A stretch of DNA of 64,000 nt from positions 13,040,501 to 13,104,500 of the forward strand of contig NC_051101.1 of the NCBI RefSeq assembly GCF_901709675.1. The letters run 5' to 3'. The translations under genes and the position numbers were made by a program. Source of the DNA: Syngnathus acus. Lineage: Eukaryota > Chordata > Actinopteri > Syngnathiformes > Syngnathidae. The notes beneath the pieces are model-generated. The model worked only from the letters and a program-made list of their open reading frames with translations, was not told the DNA's origin and did not search any database. This document shows, in pieces, positions 57,801 to 64,000 of this stretch (positions within the stretch are counted from its first letter, which is position 1; the number at the start of each line of letters is the position of its first letter).

Positions 57801-60226
57801 GTGCGCGCGTGGAAGTGTGCTGGCTGTGAGCTCACAGCTAATCACCCTGAAACAGGACCACCGTAAATCATCAAACTGCAAATCTCACACGCTAAATAAG
57901 CTGCACTAACGTGTGTGTGCGTGTGTGAGACATTTAAGCAGAATTTAAATTTACAAGTTGCATCAAAACGATCACTTGGCATCTTAATTAGTGGTGTGTG
58001 TGTGTGCGTGTGCTTTCCACCTGTGTGTACGTGGCGTCTAGCAGCGTGTCGAGGTTCTGCAGCGGCGCCGGCGTTTTGTCTTTAAAGCGGGTCAGAAGGC
58101 GCCGTTGAATGGCTCGGAACTGGGCGGCCCGCTCGGACAGGAGGTCCTGGTACTTCTGAGCGCTGACGCGAAGCTGAGACACACACAAAAACACAAAGTT
58201 ACACACTTTTTGGCGACGAGTCACACAGCAATGAAACATTTTGTGGAAGGAAAACCAATACAAAGCAAATTCCAAACAGAAAGTCTCAAACCAGGAATTT
58301 TTTGACAGTGAGGCAGCCGCGTAAACCGCTAGTCACACATGCCGCCATGTCTAACGCGACGACATTCTGTGTACCTCAAAGTGGTGGTCTACAGAAAGGA
58401 AGTAGTCCTTGAGGGGCAGCGGTCCACTGAAGCTCTTCTTGAAGTCGTCGACTCCCATCTTGGAGAAATGATCGTCGACTCTGTGGAGAAGCTCCTTGGT
58501 CACTAGCCACATGTCCTCAAAAGCGTCGCTCTGGATGCGATAGCGCTCTGGCGCGAGCACAAAAACACACATTGAGGTTACGATTCACTGACTCAAAAAA
58601 CAAAAACAAAAAAATTTAAATTCATTTATTTATAATCTATTCATTTATTTATTAAATTATTTGTGAATATTTGCTATCTAACAATAAAAGTTCAAAGTAG
58701 ACTTCTTACGGGAGGTCTTGGAGGCCAACAAGGTCACCAGGCCGCCGGGCAAGAAGCGGAAAGCCAAACTGTTTCCCTCGTTATCTTCCGAGTGGGCCGC
58801 AAACTCTGCACACAGAGGCAAAAAAAAATGTAAAAAGGCCCAGCATGATGTCTCTGATAGCCTATCGCCATACAGGATGCCGACAAAAGGCAACAAAAGA
58901 CAATCACACTGGCAACAAAGTAGACATGTACACACACACACACCGAGGAGAGAGTGTTTTGTCGTCGGAGTTGCTGATTGCATCCGACTGTCAGATTACT
59001 GGGGGGAAAAAAAAAAGGACCTCCCATTCAAACACATATATAAAAAAAAAAATCTCGAGTGTGTGTGTATACCGGGAAAGATGGTAGCCAGGTCCACGGG
59101 CGGCTGGTTGGTGTCCACGGTGATTTTGAAGACGCTGCTCTTGCTGGCAGATGTTGCCGTGCAGACGAGGGCCAGAGGGAGGCTGAACTGGCGCTGGATG
59201 ATGTGAGGGACTCCTGGAAAACAACAACACAAAATATAGCAAAAAAGTATGATGTACACTTTCAGCGGGATTCCTTTGAGTTGTTTACTTGTCACTCCCA
59301 GTTGACAGAAAAAAAAGAATTAAACATTGTACAACGCTCAAGCAATTGTCTAGGGGAAGTCCACTAGCTTAATGCTAATAGAAAATGTGAAATATAATTA
59401 ACAGGCTAACAGAAATTAGCATCGATGTTATGGTATGTCACACATGATGGGATTTCCCCGTGAATTATTTTTTTTTAAACAGACAGTCACGCGGCTCGGC
59501 CAGAACCCGTCCTGAAGCCCGGTCCAAAACGGAAGTTGTTTGAGAAGGAGAGAAAACAGAACGAGCTGCCAAGCGTAACTTTGTCGCCGAACTGGGTAGA
59601 CAAATGAGCCTTGGAAATAAAAGAGTTCACGTGCAGCACTGAACAGTGGAATGTTCCGGAGTATTGCTTAGAGCTCACACACACACACAAACACGCAATT
59701 ATCTGACAACCACGTGAATAATTCTATTGGTTTTGAACAAACATGAGCCCGGCGCATTATCCCGAACGGCCTCTCGGCTACTGTGTCATGCTCGCTGGAT
59801 GTTTTCACCGCATTCCACCCGACGGCCGCCGCCCTCGCCTCTGCCCCCCTGTCCCTCTCAACCCGCCGCCGCCCCGCCAGCAGGTGCCCTCAGCGTGAAG
59901 GCCGCTGTTACGAGCCAAAGCAAAGAATCTTTGGGTTTCCTGTGACAAGAGCTTCTTGGGTGAAAGAAAAAAAAAAAGTGGAAACTCTATCTTGGGTGGA
60001 GGAAAAGAGGAAAAGCAGAGCAGAGGAGAACGCGTGGGATTAAAAGAACAGCCATATGGGCCAGAATTTCGGGACAAAGCTGTGTTGAATTTTGTTGACA
60101 GCCGGTTGAAGTGCTGCGTCCACCCGGGAAAATTCATGCTAGCTAGCTTTTCAATGCTCCTGGCTAAATAAGTAGCCAGCACCTCTTTCTGACCCGAGTC
60201 GTACCCGGCATTGATCCCACAGGATA

Positions 60227-60270
<44 letters not shown>

Positions 60271-61930
60271 CCTTGCAGGCCTCTAAGACCCCTCTAGATC
60301 ACAGCACATCCTATTCTGTATCAAAGCTCACAAAGTCGGACAACTAAAACAAACATGGGCTGACAAGCGGGAGCACTACTGCCTATACTGCGTGTGTGTG
60401 CGTGCCGAAAGATTTCTTGTATGAAAGCTAAAAGGTAAATATTTTAATTCTGAAAACGTGGAGGCGCATGTGTGTGCGCGTCTGTGCGCGCATCTGCGTG
60501 TTACAAGAAATCTTGTAAGGAAAGAAAATATTTTTCATCTTAAAACAAGGCGTGCGTTTCACATTAAATTGTGAATGAAGGATAAAAAGAAAAATGAGTG
60601 TCTGTGTGTCCTAACAAGTATTGGATTAAAAAAAAACACACAATACTTCTATTGATAAGAGGCACATGTGTGCTTGTGCAAATCCCGTTTGAAGGTCAAA
60701 AAGAAAATATTCATAAGGCAAGGAAAGAGACCTTGCAAGAAGAAAATATTCATCAAGTGTGTGTGTATGTGCGGACTACTGGTGGCGGATCACGTTACAG
60801 AAAAGACTCGGCTTTCTTCCTGTTTGGACAGTCCTGTACATACGACGTGTGTGTGTGTGTGCGTGTATTTGTGCGTCTACTCTATGCACGTGAGCGCGCA
60901 CGTACCTTTGGGGTTGAACTCTGCGGGGAAGAAGAAGGACAAAGACACGAGAAGATGTGAGACAGAAGCAGATGTTCCACTCGGACGCCGTTTCGCTCGC
61001 ACTCGTTCCCACGCTCGGCCTAGCGAACGCTCCAAAACGCACGTGATTTAACACCTATGGACAATTTAAGCTGATCCGGAATCTTTATTAAAAGTTTCGA
61101 ATTCCTGTCGGACTGCTTAAAAAAATAAGTTCTCAAATAACGTTTACTCGTGGTGCCATGTTGAAGTCACGTGACGCCAGCCGGGGTTCCTTCGCCTCGG
61201 TGACATCAGCAGCACACAAAACCCTTTAGAGCACTCGAGTTCTATTTTTAGTCTCACAATAAAGCGGCGTTCCCAGACGGATTTAGGGCAGAGGAAAAGT
61301 GTTCCATGCTGCCAACACAAACGCAATCCAAAGGAAACAATACCTCCCTTTTTTTTTTTCTCAATAAACTACTTTCTGAGGGAGATTATTTGGACTATTT
61401 GGAGTAATAGTGAAGTCTGTGACATTTTGGAATAAAGGCAGCTTCTGTTGCCCGCCACTAAGGGGGAAAAGTTACATCTTCCAGCAGCCTTTCCGGGAAA
61501 GAGAACCACTGGAAGGGACATTGTTCTAACAACAGCTGGCTACACATACTTTTATTTTTTTTACCTCTTCACCACTTCTTTAAAACATGAACCAGGAAAA
61601 AAAATAGTCGTGTGTGATCTTATTGCTCCATTAGTGTGTGGCGTAGTGGAAAAGAGCGACACTGTTGTAGTACCAAGACTCACCAGCGAGAGACAGCATA
61701 GGGCCAGAGGGCATTTAAATACAAAGAAGAAGAAATAAAAGATGCTAGGCTAACTTCTATTTGGTGGTTGTCATTGTTTTTGTGAAACACATGATATTTA
61801 TATAAATATTTTAATATTTATATGTTTTACCGTTTTTTTCCGTGTATAATGCGCCCCCATGTATAATACGCACCCTAAAAATGGCATGTTGATGCTGGAA
61901 AAAAGCCTGTACCCATGTATAATACGCACC

Positions 61931-61967
<37 letters not shown>

Positions 61968-62944
61968 TCCCAATGATCGTCACACACGCAGGGAGGCAAT
62001 GGGTCCCATTTTTATAGTCTTTGGTATGGTCTTAACTAGGCTGGATGTATTTTTTTTTTGTTGGCGTTGATTTCTCCGACTGCCCGTAAAGGCACCACCG
62101 CGATCAGATGAAAAGAGAGGAAAGTGACGTGCGGACATGTGAAAAAGGCGGCTCTGTATGGGAGAGACGTTGAAGAGGAATAAAAACACCCTTGGAAACC
62201 AAAACTTGCCCCTCGTCGTGACTCGGAGCCGCAACAAATGTTTCGGATTTGTGTAGGGTACATTGTGACAGCAAACGAGCAGGTGATCGAGCAAGCGTCT
62301 GATACGAGAGCATTGCGTTCGTATGGAGCGTGTTTGAAGTGAACAGCAGAGACGAAAGGAACATGGCAAAGTGTTGTGAAATAAAATATTACCTGTAATA
62401 CGCATTTTGTTATTTGCTGATTGTATTAAACTATCACATTCATTGTCAGTCAAGAAGAGAAGAGGACTATTATCCCTTCTTTGACGAAATGACCAGAGCA
62501 CAGTACAAACACACTATTGTCGGTCAGTCCTGTTGTTGGTTTTGTTGTACCATGATTTTCTTAAAAAAAAAAAAAAAAAAAAAAAAAATTTAAAAAAAAA
62601 AAATTTAAAAAAATTTGTACCCATGTATAATGCGCACCCCAGATTTTAGGACAATAAATTAGTTAAATTTTGCGCATTATACACGGAAAAAAAACGGTAA
62701 TTGATTAAATATTTAAAACTTTGAGAATACATTTTTTTTTTTTTTTTTGCAATTTCTTACATTGATCATAAAAAAAAAAGCTTACTTAGCTTTGTATTAG
62801 CACGACCCTAAGCACGATGGACGGTGGCCATTTTAGTACCTGTGGGCGAGCTGTAGGACAAGGTGAGGTCTCCGCCCAGGTCAGCAGGCGGGTAGCGGCC
62901 GTTGAGGAAAACCGAAAAGGCGATAGCGGTGGACGAGCCCACTC
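28334..62944 (-). CDS. bbs9: BBS9 / PTHB1, C-terminal half (5' end beyond window)
   Basis: Ten exons in phase: 62944-62840, 60920-60906, 59213-59073, 58805-58710, 58547-58375, 58173-58021, 47793-47611, 46712-46463, 42878-42774 and 28611-28334. They encode about 498 aa. BBS9 is a structural BBSome subunit for ciliary membrane-protein trafficking. Recognisable blocks are GVPHIIQRQFSLPL, QRYRIQSDAFEDMWLVTKEL, SFSGPLPLKDYF, the highly conserved ERAAQFRAIQRRLLTRFKDK, TPAPLQNLDTLLDATY, SLWQGLTPEQTNILEATMLP, GWEESCDAAVSHLLRTCLS and LKKHITLLCERLAKGGRL. They follow the family order. The N-terminal beta-propeller lies past the right edge. The last two exons diverge from the human tail (see the separate entry). 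A nested gene and a tRNA cluster lie in its introns. BMPER follows on the same strand, as in human. Confidence 0.93.
30457..30529 (+). tRNA. tRNA-Lys (anticodon CTT), copy 1
   Basis: 73 nt, starting GCCCGGCTAGCTCAGTCGGT with box B GGTTCGAGCC and ending TTGGGCG. It matches the canonical vertebrate tRNA-Lys-CTT. Anticodon CTT is at 30490-30492. Acceptor, D, anticodon and T stems all pair. A TTTTT Pol III terminator follows at 30534. Confidence 0.98.
30862..30934 (-). tRNA. tRNA-Lys (anticodon CTT), copy 2
   Basis: 73 nt, identical over its length to copy 1 but on the minus strand. A TTTT terminator lies just downstream (AAAA at 30852-30855 on +). Confidence 0.98.
31253..31325 (-). tRNA. tRNA-Lys (anticodon CTT), copy 3
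   Basis: 73 nt, identical to copies 1 and 2, minus strand. A TTTT terminator follows (AAAA at 31243-31246 on +). Flanks differ from copy 2. Confidence 0.98.
31805..31877 (+). tRNA. tRNA-Lys (anticodon CTT), copy 4
   Basis: 73 nt with one change from the others (GCTCGG instead of GCCCGG at the 5' end), which turns a C-G acceptor pair into a U-G wobble. The fold is kept. TTTT terminator at about 31882. Confidence 0.95.
33671..33697 (+). repeat. (TTTC)n microsatellite
   Basis: Six to seven TTTC units in the BBS9 last intron, with a related TTCC run at about 33800. Confidence 0.85.
34062..34134 (+). tRNA. tRNA-Lys (anticodon CTT), copy 5, altered anticodon stem
   Basis: 73 nt with anticodon CTT and normal A and B boxes, but the 3' anticodon stem reads TCACA where the others read TCTCA. 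This makes an A-A mismatch in the middle of the anticodon stem. A TTTT run follows at about 34139. It may be transcribed yet unstable, or be an early tRNA pseudogene. Confidence 0.85.
36568..36605. other. Perfect 12-bp stem hairpin
   Basis: CCGCATTCCCAA (36568-36579) is followed after 14 nt by its exact reverse complement TTGGGAATGCGG (36594-36605). The stem is short for a microRNA precursor. Its role is unknown. Confidence 0.5.
37922..38199. mobile_element. Inverted-repeat element with TATCGGTA-type ends
   Basis: GAGTATCAATACCAAGTATC at the left end and TACTTGGTATCGGTACGTAC followed by TC at the right end are imperfect inverted repeats around a 278-bp non-coding body. It resembles non-autonomous fish DNA transposons with 'gtatcggtac' ends (from memory). 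Confidence 0.55.
42879..46462. other. BBS9 penultimate intron (3.6 kb)
   Basis: No gene is supported. It holds a long pyrimidine-rich stretch at 43246-43500 and scattered CA/GT tracts (43147, 43880, 45239). Confidence 0.5.
43246..43500 (+). repeat. Polypyrimidine (CTCCT-rich) tract
   Basis: About 250 bp built almost wholly of C and T in irregular TCC/CTCCTC runs on the + strand. It is low-complexity, and open frames across it are compositional artefacts. Confidence 0.75.
46713..47610. other. BBS9 intron (0.9 kb)
   Basis: A-run at 46849, GT repeat at 46980-47000 and T-run at 47213-47229. No gene is seen. Confidence 0.5.
51807..51850. repeat. (CA)22 microsatellite
   Basis: Uninterrupted AC dinucleotide run of 44 bp, continuing imperfectly to about 51864. 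Confidence 0.95.
52077..52105. repeat. (TGTC)7 microsatellite
   Basis: Seven uninterrupted TGTC/CTGT units inside the large BBS9 intron. Confidence 0.92.
53521..55515 (+). CDS. Nested, highly charged coiled-coil protein (unrecognised)
   Basis: Two exons: 53521-53940 (140 codons) and 54010-55515 (501 codons plus TGA), joined in phase 0 across a 69-bp intron with GTGCGT donor and CTCCTTTTCAG acceptor. Together they make 641 aa. The start ATG is chosen for its GCCGCG context; in-frame ATGs at 53338 and 53464 are weaker. Residues about 22-130 form a regular coiled coil (IENWELSNTMRAGEKTQAEL onward, with repeated VEL-x-x-x-N/R motifs). Residues about 145-430 are E/K/R-rich. Residues about 435-610 carry a 21-22-residue repeat marked by L-K-x-E-W, likely a long single helix. 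The end is CFGRLLELLCCCRREQA, a hydrophobic Cys cluster that could be palmitoylated. Poly(A) signal at 55788. It lies antisense inside a BBS9 intron. I assign no family or function; trichohyalin-like annotations would reflect composition only. Confidence 0.72.
53941..54009 (+). other. 69-bp intron of the nested gene
   Basis: GTGCGTAAAA donor and a CCTCCTTTTCAG acceptor. Reading through adds only VRKNKT before a stop, so splicing is needed to reach the 501-codon frame. Size fits minimal fish introns. Confidence 0.75.
55788..55793 (+). terminator. Poly(A) signal for the nested gene
   Basis: AATAAA lies 273 bp after the TGA and is followed by TTTTGTCTGGCTGTTGAATG, a GT-rich downstream element. 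Confidence 0.6.
56900..57470. promoter_or_regulatory. GC-rich island with TAATTA core (candidate regulatory DNA)
   Basis: An unusually GC-rich intronic stretch (for example GGGGCCCCCGCCGGGCCCCT and CCGGGACCCGGCCCGGATCG) with a single CTCCTAATTACAAG homeodomain-like core and no repeat structure or good open frame. It could be a conserved enhancer. This is inference from composition only. Confidence 0.25.
59214..60905. other. BBS9 intron between the microexon and the VPHIIQ exon (1.7 kb)
   Basis: Contains a long GT microsatellite (60230-60268), A/T runs and no supported gene. Confidence 0.5.
60230..60268. repeat. (GT)19 microsatellite
   Basis: Uninterrupted GT run of 39 bp in a BBS9 intron. 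Confidence 0.95.
60906..60920 (-). CDS. bbs9: BBS9 15-nt microexon (EFNPK)
   Basis: CTTCCCCGCAG acceptor, AGTTCAACCCCAAAG, GTACGTGC donor. The upstream exon leaves one G, so it reads E-F-N-P-K and leaves G to start GVPHIIQ. The exon length is a multiple of three, and skipping it keeps the frame. Human BBS9 isoforms differ by five residues (887 versus 882 aa, from memory), consistent with optional inclusion of such an exon. Confidence 0.75.
60921..62839. other. BBS9 intron (1.9 kb)
   Basis: Its right half is occupied by an inverted-repeat DNA element (61827-62700). The rest holds a T-run at about 61350 and nothing coding. Confidence 0.55.
61827..62700. mobile_element. 874-bp terminal-inverted-repeat DNA element
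   Basis: The left end TTACCGTTTTTTTCCGTGTA followed by TAATGCGC and the right end GCGCATTATACACGG, A8, CGGTAA are inverted repeats of about 28 bp. Internal copies of CCATGTATAATACGCACCC lie inside both ends. A T-run of about 33 (61932-61964) and an A-run of about 27 (62562-62588) mirror each other. The middle has a 173-residue minus-strand frame without a transposase signature, so the copy looks non-autonomous. Confidence 0.82.
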
Positions 62945-64000
62945 CTGAGGAAGGAACAGCAACATTAATAAACATTTGAATATTTCTTTTCAAATGTTAC
63001 CATCTTTACGATTGGTGTCAATCAGATCGGTTCTTGCTTTCGCTCAACCCTCAGCACCTCCTTGCTCTTTCCTTCCCTCGTCTTTTAAAAAACGGGCACA
63101 ATTTGTCTTGTGGTTCAGCCGCGGTGCTTTGCGCCAAGACGAATACCGAAACACGTGTGTGTCGATGTATGAGCGTGTTGTGCATGTGCAAATAATAAAT
63201 ACAAGCAAAACATGTGTGTGGAAGAGAGGAGAAAAAAAAAAAAACACAAATCAAGAAATTGAGATTCCTTAGTGACATTCCTGCTCTGCTTTCACTTAAC
63301 CTGTGCAAACACAACTTTAGGAAAGTGGACTTTTTTGGGAATGTTTTGGAGTAGCAGGCAAATGCGCTCAAGTGGTTCTGCTAAGGTTTCCTTCCACAGG
63401 TCCGCTCTCTCTCTCTCTCTCTCTCTCTCTCGCTCTCTCCTCCGACTTCAGCCTTTCAGGAGCACTGACCTCCTCGCCGGTATTCCGTCTTTCAGCGGGA
63501 GGCTTTTAACCTCGGCGCCCCGCGGGTCAAACGGCTCGGACGGGTTTAAGTGCTTTAAGTGTTCCCAGGCCCATTAGGAGCAACAAACACTCAAAGTGAA
63601 ACACAGTAATCCTTCTCTCTCGCTGGCTTTTTGGGCGTCTCTGCTCGCTTCACTTGCCGTCATCCACATCTGGACGGGTCAAGTGGCGGTCCGAGTGACC
63701 CGAGGGTCCGTGTGGTCCGGCCGCCGGGCCTTCAGGGCCATTAAGCCGTTTACGGCGACAACAGTGCAAACAAACTGCACACAAAGGTGACCACCTCGCC
63801 TCCTTGACCTCCTCAGTCGTGTCCTCTTTGCCTCCTCGGTTCTGTTTGCTTAACCTTGCGTCACATGATCATTGGAGACCTCTTGCTTGCCACATTGGCG
63901 CAAGTATACTCCATATCTTAAAAACTAAAACTACTCTCATACTAAAACTTAAAAAGTAAAATAAAACAAAGTAGTTGTGAAAAAAAGATTGACCTGGAAA
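62945..64000. other. BBS9 intron sequence to the right edge
   Basis: No exon with BBS9-like sequence is seen, so the upstream exons lie beyond the window. It contains a CT microsatellite and a GC-rich stretch at 63430-63780 without a convincing gene. Confidence 0.5.
63403..63440. repeat. (CT)n microsatellite
   Basis: About 14 CT units, interrupted once by CG, then CTCTCTCC. Confidence 0.9.

Larger units (their letters stand above)
47794..58020. other. BBS9 large intron (10.2 kb) hosting a nested gene
   Basis: Between the ATYTQ and VMTLAEAA exons. It contains the + strand coiled-coil gene (53.5-55.8 kb), CA and TGTC microsatellites, a GC-rich island near 51170-51380 and another near 56900-57470. 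Nothing else coding is supported. Confidence 0.6.

Noticed and set aside
61980-62501. 173-codon minus-strand frame
   Set aside because: Falls inside the inverted-repeat element with no transposase motif. No start context or expression hint.

Overview
The window is vertebrate nuclear DNA, almost certainly from a ray-finned (teleost) fish. Genes are split by GT-AG introns, many only 70-130 bp long. Microsatellites are dense, and several short inverted-repeat elements resemble those scattered through percomorph fish genomes. The species cannot be named from the sequence. I rebuilt exons by hand from splice signals, reading phase and remembered protein families. No homology search was run.

Layout, left to right: (1) The last exon of a calpain, most likely CAPN7 (+), ends at 220. 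(2) 0.4-3.0 kb is packed with repeats: a 157-bp direct repeat, a five-copy 235-bp tandem array whose units are foldbacks, and a small terminal-inverted-repeat element. (3) SH3BP5 (-, 9 coding exons, 448 aa). (4) METTL6 (-, 5 coding exons, 291 aa). (5) EAF1 (+, 6 exons, 266 aa). (6) BMPER (-, 16 coding exons, 686 aa), a secreted BMP regulator. (7) The 3' part of BBS9/PTHB1 (-, 10 exons from 62.9 down to 28.3 kb); its 5' part lies beyond the right edge.

Two large BBS9 introns hold other genes. The 14-kb last intron has five tRNA-Lys(CTT) genes within 3.7 kb. The 10-kb intron holds an oppositely oriented two-exon gene for a 641-aa, highly charged coiled-coil protein that I do not recognise. The rest is intronic or intergenic, with CA/GT tracts, small transposons and possible regulatory islands.

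The order and orientation CAPN7(+) SH3BP5(-) METTL6(-) EAF1(+) match human chromosome 3p25. BBS9-BMPER, in tandem on one strand, matches human 7p14. The window therefore contains a synteny junction between EAF1 and BMPER at about 14.7-15.4 kb. The genes are not an operon and do not share a pathway: they cover proteolysis, Rab11/JNK signalling, tRNA methylation, transcription elongation, BMP signalling and ciliary trafficking.

The items most worth following up are the nested coiled-coil gene, the lysine-rich extra C-terminus predicted for BBS9, the intronic tRNA-Lys cluster and the foldback satellite.
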